The notes under the pieces: generated by a model
The model's input: the letters and a program-made list of their open reading frames with translations, nothing else
Told to the model about the DNA's origin: nothing
The model's database searches: none
Part shown: positions 1 through 11,300 of the stretch, piece after piece
Position numbering within the stretch: position 1 is the first letter of the stretch
Layout of the letters: the number at the start of each line of letters is the position of its first letter
Source of the DNA: Owenia fusiformis
Lineage: Eukaryota > Annelida > Polychaeta > Sabellida > Oweniidae
DNA length: 64,000 nt
Direction of reading: 5' to 3'
Assembly: GCA_903813345.2 (NCBI GenBank)
Contig: CAIIXF020000008.1
Coordinates: 20,506,822 to 20,570,821 of the forward strand
Position numbers and translations under genes: made by a program

Positions 1-3000
1 ATGATAGGTTTGAGACATATTGTACCCGTTTTGAAAAAAGTGGAGGTTAGTTAAGGCATATTATCCAAGGGAGACATGTCTAGCTCCTCCTAGGTATAAC
101 TACACATGGACATTGTGTTGAGACTATTCGAAGGGCATATGGTTCGTTCACATGCCATAAATACAATGGTAGTAGTACTGTTGACTATTGCCTTGCAAAA
201 CAGTCAATTATGAATAGAATAAGATTATTTAAGGTTCATGATAGTTTAAGCTCTTTATCAGATCATTGCATGATTTCCATGTTACTTAAAGTAGAAAATT
301 GTCATAAGAATCCTATCTGCACCAAAAAAAATCATGTAAGTTCGAAGGCAAATTCATTCAAATGGGATAACTTATCCCCATCTGTCTTTCGTGAAACTCT
401 TCAAACAGCGCCGATCGCAGCTAAATTAAAGCAATTGGATGGGCTTATTGAGCACTGCTCACAAAACAGGGTAAATGAAAGTATGAATAAATTAAATGAT
501 TTACTTATTACAACAGCGACATTATCTCTAAAGAAGAGAAAAAAATCACGACCTAATAAAAGGAATAACAAAGCGTGGTTTAACGTTTCTTGTTCCGTTC
601 TGAATAAGCGCGTTAGACGATTGGGTTTGCAACTGGTGAAATCACCGAACAACGAACAAGCTCGAAAATCCTATTTCCATGTACTAAAACAATATAGAAA
701 ATTATGTAAGTCAAGCAATAAACGATTCAAAAACAGTCTAATATTGAAACTTGAAGACTTTGAAGAAAATAACCCCTCTGAATATTGGAAGCTTCTCAGT
801 AGCCTCAGAAAAGACAGCAATTCATTTAACCCCTCTAATGATATAGAGGCATCTGAATGGAAAAATCATTTTTCTAAATTATTTTCAAATAACAGTAATG
901 ATGACAACGATATTTTAAATAGATTGAAAAAACTAGAAAACGAGCCTAATTTTGACGAACTTAGTTACAAGATAACATATGAAGAGATCAATATGGTAGT
1001 AAACCAACTAAAAAATAAAAAAGCTGCGGGTAAAAGTGGAATATCTAATGAATGGGTAAAGGCAGGAAGGCAAATTTTAATTCCTCGCATTTGCAAGATA
1101 TTCAATGAAATATTATGTAATAACCAATACCCAGTATCGTGGAATGAATCCTATATTGTACCAATTTACAAGAAAAATGACCCTCGAGTACCAGGTAACT
1201 ATCGTGGCATATTTATTTCGGAATGCTTATCGAAAATTTTCTCCAATGTGCTATATAATCGCCTTTATGCATTTGTCAAATCAAATAATATTATTTCACA
1301 AAACCAGGCAGGTTTTATGAAGAAAGCAAGAACGACCGACCATATATTTATAATTCGGTCTCTTATTGACAAACATGTTCATCAAAATAAAAGTAATTTT
1401 TATGCCTGCTTTGTGGACCTAAAGAAGGCATTTGATTCGATATGGCACACAGGCCTTATGTATAAGTTACAAAAGTCAGGAATCAAAGGGCACTTCTACA
1501 AAATCATTAAAACCATGTATGAAAATGCCACGGCGTGTGTAAAACTTAATCATTCCACTTATACGGAATCGTTTTCATGTGATAGGGGTGTAAAACAAGG
1601 AGACTCGCTCAGTCCATTATTATTTAACATATATATAAATGATATTATAAAAAAGTTTGATAATGTTGGGGAATCTCCGTTCCTTGAAACTCAACATGTT
1701 AGCAGTTTGCTATTTGCAGACGATCTAGTCATATTTGATACTAGTAAAGAAGGAATGCAGCTAAAACTGAACACTCTTGAATCCTTCTGTGATGACTGGA
1801 AACTTGAAATTAACATTGACAAAACAAAAATTATGAAATTCTGGAAATGTGGCAAAGTTTGTCAAGAACGATTTCAAATAAATGGTAAGAATATACAAAA
1901 TGTTCAAAGGTATACATATTTGGGAATTGTCTTAAGTGCTTCGGGATCTTTTAAACCGGCCCAACAAAACATAAAAGAAAAAGCAAATAAAGCCATGTTT
2001 AAACTTTATCAATTGACAAGCGGCACAGAGATGAAGTCTTCACTGAAAATGAAATTGTATGATCAACTTATCAAACCCGTCGCTTTATACGGTTCGGAAA
2101 TATGGTGTAATGATATATATACCAAGCGTGACTGCCAAACTAATCGAGATATTGAACAGAAATACGAAAGTGCTTTAATTGAAAACAATCATATTCGGTT
2201 CCAAAAATATGTTCTCGGGGTTCATAGAAAAGCCACAAACATGGCAGTAAGAGGAGAATTGGGAAGAATACCTTTGGTAGTTGATATTATAAAAAGACAA
2301 ATCAAATACCTCGGTCATTTAGAGTTGAGTTCAAATGGGAGTTTACTAAACGATTCATTAATTATGAGTAAAACATTTGATTTAACAAATAACACATTTA
2401 CATGGCACAAACAACTCAAAAATATACTGTGCCATATTAAAATAAAAATGTCTGATGAATTGAATCTTGAAGATAGGGTAAACATAGAGTTGAGCACGAA
2501 TAGGCTTGCTATTAAAGTCAAAAAGAAACTAATAGAGAGATATCAAGTATATTGGAAGAATCTGATAAGTGGGAATGGGGGAAAACTTAGATTATTTAAA
2601 CAACTAAAATCGCACTTTGGATTTGAACACTACCTTTCAGAAACGACACTTTCAAATGCTAAACATTTAACTAGATTACGTATAAGCGCCCACAATCTAG
2701 AGATAGAGAGAGGCCGATATACAAAACCAATTACTGATCTTAATAGTCGATTTTGTAAAATATGCAAGGACTCGGTTATAGAAGATGAAACACACTTTTT
2801 ATTCAAATGTAAAAAATTGGAGTTTATCAGAAAATCCCATATTGAAAAACTTGAAAACCTGTGTCGTAATTTTAAAAACATGAATGACCACCAAAAGACA
2901 ATTTTTCTATTGACGAGTGAGGGGATCATATTAAAAGAATCTGCTGACATGATAAAGTATCTAATGATTGGTAGAGACAGGATTCTTATATCAAAGTAAC

Positions 3001-3136
3001 ATTTTATATGTCATTTGAAGAATGTAATCCTATTTTCTTTACTTTATTGCCTATATTTACTGTTATTGAAAATTGTATATTGGATGTACGTTTGGCCCTA
3101 AAAGGGCATCAGTACTAATAAAATCCTATTATTATT
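1..3136 (+). mobile_element. APE-type non-LTR retrotransposon (LINE), left end cut or rearranged
   Basis: The element holds the tail of an apurinic-type endonuclease, a full reverse transcriptase and a short 3' UTR. The endonuclease end is readable from 84: T-V-D-Y, then S-D-H-C-M-I in the usual catalytic SDH context. Bases 1-83 carry a different frame that looks like an earlier endonuclease piece, so the endonuclease is shortened or rearranged, or it starts outside the window. The 3' end is short: an AATAAA-type stretch near 3117 followed by ATT repeats to about 3136, typical of LINE tails. No target duplication is visible because the 5' end is missing. It lies upstream of the lectin exons on the same strand, perhaps inside that gene's upstream intron. 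Clade not assigned. Confidence 0.9.
210..2999 (+). CDS. LINE reverse transcriptase, long intact frame
   Basis: A 929-codon frame from the first ATG; the frame is open from 84, so this ATG is probably not the native start. The first ~40 residues are the endonuclease C-terminus (SDH motif). The reverse transcriptase core spans about residues 258-530, with N-Y-R-G-I, A-F-D-S-I-W, G-V-K-Q-G-D-S-L-S-P-L and the catalytic F-A-D-D box at about 502-505. The C-terminal third includes a zinc-knuckle-like C-x2-C-x9-H-x4-C at about 849-867, as in many invertebrate LINEs. The absence of stops over 2.8 kb suggests recent insertion. The protein would nick target DNA and copy the LINE RNA in place. Confidence 0.93.
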   Translation: MNRIRLFKVHDSLSSLSDHCMISMLLKVENCHKNPICTKKNHVSSKANSFKWDNLSPSVFRETLQTAPIAAKLKQLDGLIEHCSQNRVNESMNKLNDLLITTATLSLKKRKKSRPNKRNNKAWFNVSCSVLNKRVRRLGLQLVKSPNNEQARKSYFHVLKQYRKLCKSSNKRFKNSLILKLEDFEENNPSEYWKLLSSLRKDSNSFNPSNDIEASEWKNHFSKLFSNNSNDDNDILNRLKKLENEPNFDELSYKITYEEINMVVNQLKNKKAAGKSGISNEWVKAGRQILIPRICKIFNEILCNNQYPVSWNESYIVPIYKKNDPRVPGNYRGIFISECLSKIFSNVLYNRLYAFVKSNNIISQNQAGFMKKARTTDHIFIIRSLIDKHVHQNKSNFYACFVDLKKAFDSIWHTGLMYKLQKSGIKGHFYKIIKTMYENATACVKLNHSTYTESFSCDRGVKQGDSLSPLLFNIYINDIIKKFDNVGESPFLETQHVSSLLFADDLVIFDTSKEGMQLKLNTLESFCDDWKLEINIDKTKIMKFWKCGKVCQERFQINGKNIQNVQRYTYLGIVLSASGSFKPAQQNIKEKANKAMFKLYQLTSGTEMKSSLKMKLYDQLIKPVALYGSEIWCNDIYTKRDCQTNRDIEQKYESALIENNHIRFQKYVLGVHRKATNMAVRGELGRIPLVVDIIKRQIKYLGHLELSSNGSLLNDSLIMSKTFDLTNNTFTWHKQLKNILCHIKIKMSDELNLEDRVNIELSTNRLAIKVKKKLIERYQVYWKNLISGNGGKLRLFKQLKSHFGFEHYLSETTLSNAKHLTRLRISAHNLEIERGRYTKPITDLNSRFCKICKDSVIEDETHFLFKCKKLEFIRKSHIEKLENLCRNFKNMNDHQKTIFLLTSEGIILKESADMIKYLMIGRDRILISK

Positions 3137-3367
3137 ATGTTGTATATTATGAGATACTGTATTTTTTAGAAATGATGTCTCAAGCAGAGAACATTTGGAA
3201 ATTTTTCATGACGCACGCAGTATACAGATCATGACATGACAAGCCAAAAATAATCATACATACATATTTTTATCTTTCACATTTTCACAAATATTCATTT
3301 TACCATTATCTGAATTTTTGTAAATTGAACTGCAAAAATAAAGAAAATTGAATAAATAGAAAAATGT

Positions 3368-3393
3368 TCCAATTTTTATTGGCCCACCCTGTA
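3368..3393 (-). repeat. Solo mariner-like terminus
   Basis: On the minus strand this reads TACAGGGTGGGCCAATAAAA, matching the general form TA-CAGGGTG-N-CC at mariner-like ends nearby (5351, 6830, 8910). No matching second end was found. The rest of 3137-3663 is AT-rich and shows no gene. Confidence 0.4.
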
Positions 3394-3663
3394 ATTGAGT
3401 AAGAGAGCAGAAAGCTAGAGATGAATAAAGAGAAAGTTTCGGAAAATTGTTACAATTCTAAAATATCGTTTGCCCTCATCATGTCATGCCCTTTCGAAAA
3501 AGTATTTGCATTTCAGAGAGACATGCATTATGTCACTAATTTTCGAAATAATGATTTCTGTTATATGAGCATTAATAATTAATAAAGACGAGACGATATT
3601 AGCTAAAGGAGCCCGTCTTAGCATAGCCTACTTATAAAATAAAATATTACCAAATAATTTCAG

Positions 3664-5304
3664 GTCAGCAATCACCTTGTCAACAGGGTTGGTCAACAAG
3701 AAAGGGTCATTGTTACATGTTACAAGGAATGGGGGACGCCACAAAGTACAAGAACTGGGTTGATGCTAGAATAAGCTGTGCAACATCGAATCCAAATGCT
3801 GACTTGGTGGCTTTTGATGACGAGGATGAAATGGTACGTTAGACGACACAATCCAAATGAATGCATAATGTAAACTAATTCATAGGGGGCACATGGTACA
3901 TGCTTAATTCATTTTCAGTATATTCTGTTGCCCTTAGACCCTACTTAGGTAGCAACACAATAGTATGAACTGTAGTTTATTTCAAAGAATGTACAGTTGT
4001 AACGATATTGCATTCTTTTTCTATCGCTTTTAAAGAATTAACACTTGGAAAGCTATCCAAAACCAGTGTGGCAAAAATATGATTGACTGTCACATGCAGT
4101 GCAATAAAGCTGAACTAATTACACCCTATTCACCCATGCAATATTTGAATGTAACACAAAATGAATCAAATTTTAAACTGTACCTGGCATGCAGTGCACT
4201 GAAGCTGAACTAATTACACTCAGTCACTTCTAAACACACTTTCCTCATACTCAATACAAAACAAATGAAATATTCCTAAAATTGGACCATGGACCATTTA
4301 CCTTTCACAAGTGTGGATTTTAAGATAAACCATTCGTACTGGGTTTATTATTTCCATAAGACCCAGTACTCATAGTTTATCCATAACATAAATTGACCCC
4401 TAGATAATAAAAATATTGTTTACTAATTATCGGAATTATATTATAGGAATACGTGACTGATTTGGTTGGCATAAAACTCTTAGCTGACAAGACCATATCT
4501 GGATTCTTTGTTGGTTTGAACCGAGATGACACGAACTCACCCTGGAAGTGGAATGACGATGTTGTCAGAGCAGACATGAGCCTAATGTAAGTTTATTGGT
4601 GATCATCCTTTATTCAAAGGACTTCATTTATTTCTCAGTTCAGGAAAGAAGTGAAATACCCTTGGACCAAGGATGATGGGTGATTACCACAAATGAGTTC
4701 CGCTAGTTAAGCAACACATACCTTTGCATAATTATCTAGTTATATCGAGTCATATTCAAACAAAAACAATTTCTGCTCGAGTGAGGTTGTCCCTTATTTC
4801 ATTTGATGAGTTCTTTTCAGCCGTTGGGATAAGGAGCCAAATGACTTCAGAGGGGAGAATGTTGCCGCTCTACATGGCATGGGAAGTAATTTTGTGGATT
4901 CTCTTAGAACAGCTAAATACCGATATATCTGCCAGAAGCCAACTACCAAAGGTATCTTATACTTCTACCCTACAGCTTTGTTATTCAGTACAAATATTTT
5001 GTAGCATTCAAGACTATCTAGCCTAAATATCTAAAAGTATGATTGGCTTCTGATGTTAGTCTTTCGTTTTGTTCCCTCAAGGAGATTTCTTTGGTTTCCA
5101 GAAAACATTTTTACACACACATTCATCCTTAATATGTGCAAGTATAGCAATTTTTCAAAAATGTTTTCTTTCACATGTACCTAACTTAAACGTAAGCAAA
5201 AAACAAGTTTAATTTTTGTATTTCCAGTGAATAGCGCCATTACGTCAGCCACAATAAATTTGGCAGTTCTAACTTTTGGAGTTGTAACTGTGGTATTCAT
5301 TTGA
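3664..5304 (+). CDS. C-type lectin domain protein, 3' exons, membrane-anchored
   Basis: Four exons: 3664-3833, 4447-4586, 4821-4951, 5228-5304, all with consensus splice sites and matching phases. They encode nearly a whole C-type lectin domain: P-C-Q-Q-G-W, G-H-C-Y, W-V-D-A-R-I-S-C, the G-F-F-V-G-L core strand, the sugar-site motif E-P-N, and a closing Y-I-C-Q-K. The last exon adds a short hydrophobic tail (T-I-N-L-A-V-L-T-F-G-V-V-T-V-V-F-I) ending at the stop with no cytoplasmic residues, which fits a GPI-anchor signal or a tail-anchored segment. The start codon and signal peptide exon are missing and must lie upstream. The cysteine pair usual around the second calcium-site strand is absent, as is the WND motif, so sugar binding is doubtful. 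The role is probably cell-surface recognition, but the ligand is unknown. Confidence 0.85.
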
Positions 5305-5348
5305 AGCAACATCAACAGATGTGACCAGGGGACTAATCCGAAGTGACT

Positions 5349-6330
5349 TACAGTGTGGTCCAAAAAAGTGAACCCTTGCAACCGGCTATATTTCCATTAT
5401 TACCTGCAGGAATCCTTTCATAGTTTCACATATTGTAGAAGAATGTCTAAAATTTTTGTTGGTACTATACATTTTTCTTAGTATTGAAATTTGCAGAAAT
5501 TGTAAGCCATAACGAAACATCACTGAAATTGGGTAAAATGTAGACTTCAATATCTGAGATTCTTGAACCCTTCAACAATCTTCCCATGAAACTCTTAAGC
5601 TGGAGTCTGGGAAACCTAATGTTTTCTGAATTTGTTTGGTTTTGAATCCCACACAATATGATGTAAAAATTAACATCCTACCTCTGTTAGTTGCAAAGTT
5701 ATTGTGATCAAAAGAAATGTTCAATGTTACCAAAGACAAGAACATCTTCCAGTGAAATCGCAACATAACCCTATATGGTCTTAAAATGTCAATATCTTCA
5801 TTAATCGACCAATTCTAATGAAATATGGCTCAAAACACTGAATATTAGATTTCCTTTTAATTTTTGTAAGATTTTATATGAAGGGCTTCTCAGTTTTTGG
5901 GTCACAAGGGGTAACTTTGCCCCCCTCTACCCGTTTGTGTAGGTAACATGCCTCTAAACTGTTGAAAGGTTAAAACAGCTTCGAAATGGTCAATCAAAGT
6001 GTGAAATGTGTTTTCTGCTCAAATAGTGTCCCATTTGTAACATGGTAGGGTTTAAACTTATAATCTCTCACTGAAAGCCTTTTTAAGATCATCTAATGTG
6101 TATCAACAATTTCCGTCAATCACATTGGTAAAATTTGGGCCAAAGTCTAATTTGAGGCATGTTTGTTTAATTCTAGTAATTTCTTCGAAATTCAAGACTG
6201 AGAATAAATTATGGTGTCAACAAAAATTTTAGACCTTTCTCTGCAGGATGTGATAGTATGAGCAAATTCATGCATGTATTAAGGAAAATATAGCCTGTTG
6301 CAGGGGTTCACTTTTTTGGACCACCCTGTA
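5349..6330. mobile_element. Non-autonomous mariner-like element flanked by TA
   Basis: Inverted ends of about 43 bp: left TA-CAGTGTGGTCCAAAAAAG from 5349; right, read on the minus strand, TA-CAGGGTGGTCCAAAAAAG ending at 6330. Both continue through GTGAACCC and CAAC-x-GGCTATATTT. The TA on each side fits the Tc1/mariner target duplication. The interior (about 0.98 kb) has only short frames and no recognisable transposase. It sits just past the lectin stop codon and may lie in its 3' UTR. Confidence 0.8.
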
Positions 6331-8342
6331 TATAGATCAGATACTACACACTTTATGCTCTCTTAAGGCGAATTCTATTAGAAAGTATTAAAATTACTTG
6401 GATCATTTTATATGACGATGGTGTAATAACAAGAATATTGAATAGTTTGAAAAATAAAAGCAACTTTTTTAATGTGACAAAAATTAATGCTGTCTATTGC
6501 AGTATTGGAAAGACTTTCCGGATTTGGAAGGAGGAACGCTTACTCCATTAATGTCATCTTTTAAGAGAATAAATCATTTATTACAGTTTAGTATATGGAC
6601 CATAATGCTGAAATAGGCATCTTGAAAACGACTTGCATGTCTTACTGAATGGATCACAATCATTCACATAAGCCACGAGCGAGATTATCACCACGTACAT
6701 ACTATTCCATACAAAAGATTCACAAAATCTATGTGCGCTCGGTGTGGACTTGAACGGTCATTCAGTTGTATTAGTTTTCGCGATACTTCATAAACCATGG
6801 CATGTTGGGTACTCAATTATATTCACATACAGGGTGAGCCAAAAAAGGTAACACAAACAAATGTTAATAACTCACGCTGTATGTGTAGACGATCCCTAAT
6901 AAAAAGGAAATTGTGTTGATACTGTAGTTGTGTAAGCGACGCACTAAGCATTAATCGTCCTTCCAAGGCAGATTTTGAAATTTCCGCTTTTATACACCGT
7001 TTACAGCCTTTGTTCAGTATTGGAAATCAACATGACCCATCGATGCAAATCGTTTTTGCATTTTAAAAGCCATAAACTTTCTGTGTGATTATAAAAATAT
7101 TTTGTAACAAATATGTGCAAGCCCTATACGGTGCGGATTGATGTTATCTATGTGTGTGAAGTGAATCGGGAATCTATGTGAAATGTTTCAAATTCGCCAC
7201 TCCCGTCGCATCCTTTTTCAAACTGGCACATAATTTGTCGTTCTTTACAAGTATTTTAGATATTAGACTTCTGGGCTGTATAAAAGGCCCTAACCATCTA
7301 AAATCAGTTTTAATTTAGCCCTGAAATTTCTGGAAAGGAGCTTAAACAATTTAGTGCGCGTTTGGGTCCCCAGCTGTGAGAAGCGCTCCTTACAAGTGGT
7401 GACCCAAACGCTGCTGAAAGGAGGGAGTCTGTATAACAGGATAATGTACCAACAGAAAGGCATTTTTGTTTTGCTTTAAATGGAACAAGTTTGAAGAAAA
7501 ACGGTGCAGTATGAAACTCACAATCAAATCCTTGATTTTCAAACACCCGGTAGGTCTAAATTTCAAATTAACTTTTTTCGTGTATACACTGTAGTTGAGC
7601 CTCGTGATTTAATTAATCTATTAAAATACTTTGAAGAAGCCATTGGTGGATTTTAGGCTGGATCCTGACACACCCCTTCAGGATTTTGACCACCACCACA
7701 ACAATTTTGACCACTACAGCAATTTCAATTCTATTACACATAATCGACAAAAAAGATTGATTCTTTCATTATACTTTGATATAATCCAAGTATATATTTC
7801 CCTAATCTACAAGATTGTATATCTTACTGTATCAAGTCCTAACAATTGTACATTAGATAGAAACTAAAAACATGAAAATATCTGTATATGCATGGTATAG
7901 TCCAGTACATGTATATCACGAGAAACCAAATATCACTATAGCTGCCATATGATCGTTTGGTCAAGTCTGGTTAAGCCCTACACTATAATTGATACATATG
8001 CCTTCCTGTGGAGTTGAATGCTATCATTACCTTATTTCCTTATCACTTAGTCAGTTAGTTGATATCATATTGTAGTACATATTGTTTACTGAAATTTGCT
8101 TTAAACTGGCATCCACTTTAATTTGGTGTATTACCAATTCTTTAGAAGATTGGGTATAAATCTTTGTCAAATCAAGTCGAATGTCAAATCAAATTAAATA
8201 GCAGCCAATTTTTCTTAAGTAAATTCACCCCTACCACCTCTTATGAGAACATATTTAACCTGTCCTAACACAAATTGACTCGTAAGATTTTAAGCGAGGC
8301 CTGCTCATCATTTGGGCTTATGTACCAACATTTATGTCTACA
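6331..8342. other. Intergenic, lectin 3' end to GSTZ1 3' end
   Basis: No gene recognised. A single mariner-like end (TACAGGGTGAGCCAAAAAAG) starts at 6828 with no partner found. The 78-codon minus frame at 7310-7546 has no recognisable motif and lies in sequence that looks like old transposon. The remainder is AT-rich. Confidence 0.5.
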
Positions 8343-11300
8343 TTATTTGAGATCGTCTGGGCAGTCTGGCTGCATGGTGGGGCCAGCTGCCTTGAATGCC
8401 TCTAGGTTCAAACAATTCTGGTGAATCTTGTTAATGGTCGGGAATTGGCTCATATCCACCTTGAACCTGAAAAAAATAAACATACATGTATACGATTTTG
8501 GTGAGAGAAACTGTTTCTTCTAAAATATGTAAGATTGTAATGTTTATGAATGTGAATATGTGAGTGACTGTGTAGCAATGTTGCACCTCAAGCTGTTGTT
8601 TTTATACAAATTATTCACAATAATTTCATTCATGGCCATGTGAGAGTTATTAGGTTTAGGTGACTAAATACCGAGATGGTTACCGTGGTCACCTGACCCA
8701 TTTTTACGGAGCATGAACTACTATACCTGTTAGCATTAAAGACCTGTGGAACTAGACATGCATCTGCCATAGACACCTCGTCTCCCACACAAAATTCACC
8801 AGCAGTCTGCTGTAACTGCTTCTCCAGCCCTGTTGATAAAACATGCATTTTGTCAGGTCATCTAGTGAGGAGATAGCAGGGTTGGTCTGAGGTTTTTAAA
8901 TTTCTTATACAGGGTGACCCCAAAAATTCCAATGAGAAAATTCCACCAAATTTGAGAAAGTCATTCCAAATCGTACACACCCTAACCACACTCTAACCTT
9001 ATGTATCATTACCATATTAATTTGATGTTTTCACCCTTAGCATCCTTTATATCATTTTTAAATAGACTCTATGGATACACAATAATAAAACAACACTCTA
9101 TGAATATACAATTTGATATGAAAATATATCCCAAAAGCACAGATATAAGGCAGACATAATATAGCATGCTATGACATGACAATGATAATCGTTATAAAGG
9201 CATCTTCCGTTACTGCAAAGTAATACTAAGCTTATTCAATATACAGCGATTTCAGTCTCATACCTTTGAAACCTTTATCAATCCAGTAACGTCCCCATTC
9301 CATCTTCTTTTCATCCCCCACATACTGCAGCACTGGCAGATTCTGTATTGGTTGTATACCACTATTTATAATCTCAGAAACTGCCCTAACCTATTTATTG
9401 TATTAAAATAAAAAATGTTGAAATATACATGTACAGGATATCACATAATATTGTTCTGCAATATGCTTGTTTTCCACACTTTAAATTACCAACTTTTCCA
9501 AGTAAAAACCAGACAAATGTCACCACAAGCAATTGGTTACACTAGTGATATTGATGCCAACAAGAAATCACAGATACCAAACACCATTCTAAAATCAGTG
9601 GCTATAACGTTGTGTCAATATACAGTGCTTCCTGATGGGAACAAAAAAATGCTGTAGCATTGCTTTTTTGAGTGGTTATCAAAGAGTAATGGAATTTTTG
9701 TACACAAGACACTTTTAATGGACCAATCTCAAGGCATATGAAATTAAAGTGCATTGGTCATAGTTCATCCATGTTGTAGAGTATTGAAATTTTGTGATAT
9801 TTTATCCTGGACAATATTGAATCAAGAGAATGACATGTTGTCCCAATGTTGTCTTACACAAGGATTAATATCTCATCTTCTTTTCTAACACATGCTTGAT
9901 GCATAACTTATCATCAAATTTTCCAGAGTAATAGATAATTAATGATGCATATTCAATGGTAATCAGTGATTGGTCCATAATATTAATAACTATGTGTGTA
10001 AAAAATGTCCACTACATATTGATCAGCCCTCATATGAGTGAGAAAATGAAAACTTAATTTTCTTCATACCTGAGCTCTTACTAAGGGATCTTTGGGTAGT
10101 AAACTTGGCTTCTGGGGGTAAACCTCCTCTATGTACTCCATGATGGGCACCTGGAATCAAATACAAAAAAGTACATACATGTACTAAATAGACAACTGCA
10201 ATCATATCAAAAAACTAGACAACAGCAACGCCAAAGTGTAGCAAATTCAATCGAACAGCCATGGCTGGCATTTTTACAAAAGAAGCATATAGCAAAAATA
10301 TGCACACAAAAAATGGCCACCATTTTCAAAATGGTTGCTCACTAGCCAAATTGTCATCAGAAGGTGTAATATGCTTCCAAGTAGGCACATATATAATTTC
10401 AACAAAATCGCACACACGTACATTTTGAAAAATGGCCACCTACTAGCCAATATGTCATAAGACAGTGTGCCAATTACTTTTTAAGCTATAAGTAAAAAAA
10501 ACTAAAATAACACACGCAAAAATGGTGGCCATTTTTCAAAATTACCGTCTACTCCCCAAAGTGTCATTAGACAGTGTGCCATGCTTATAGTATTCACATA
10601 TCAAATATGAACAAAAACGCTCCATTACTTTTCACGTTAAAGTAAAATACATTAAAACGGCAGCCATGTTTCAAAATGGCCACCTTCTACATGTACCAAA
10701 AGTATCATTAGACAGTGCCATGCTTAAAGTATTCACATACCAAATATGAACAAAATCCCTCCAAAACCTTTCTAGTTATATTTAAAAATGTTAAAATGGA
10801 GGCAATTTTTCAAAATGGCTGATGATTCCTGTTTTTTAAAGCAAACCGGTTGGAGCTTTTTGAAGTTATGGAGGATTTCAGCAAGGGGCGATTTTCAATT
10901 TTTTGAAAATATTTTTTAAAATAAATTTCTACATGGTATACACAATTATTTTACATATGATATATCATTTAGAACCTTACAATATCAGGGGAAAATAAAA
11001 AATAGGTTATCAAATCTTGTTGTCATTAGATAAGACAATAAACTCTATTTTTTAACCTTTTTCATTGATCTTCTTATACTGGTTACCATCAGATTTTTTC
11101 CTTTTTAATCTTTGATCTTCCAACTGGTTATCATCACATTTTTGGTGGTAAAAATCAAAAACAGTTTTTATCTAGAAGGTAGAAAATATGACCAAGTTTT
11201 GTGTTTTTGTTTTTAAAGACCTTATCAAAATGATAACTTATGATAATTGTTAAAATTATTTTATCCATGGAAAGCGAGAAAGTGTAAAAAACATTTAATT

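Noticed and set aside
10290-10820. CRISPR-like spaced repeats
   Set aside because: Units are diverged and contiguous without unique spacers, and this is animal DNA.
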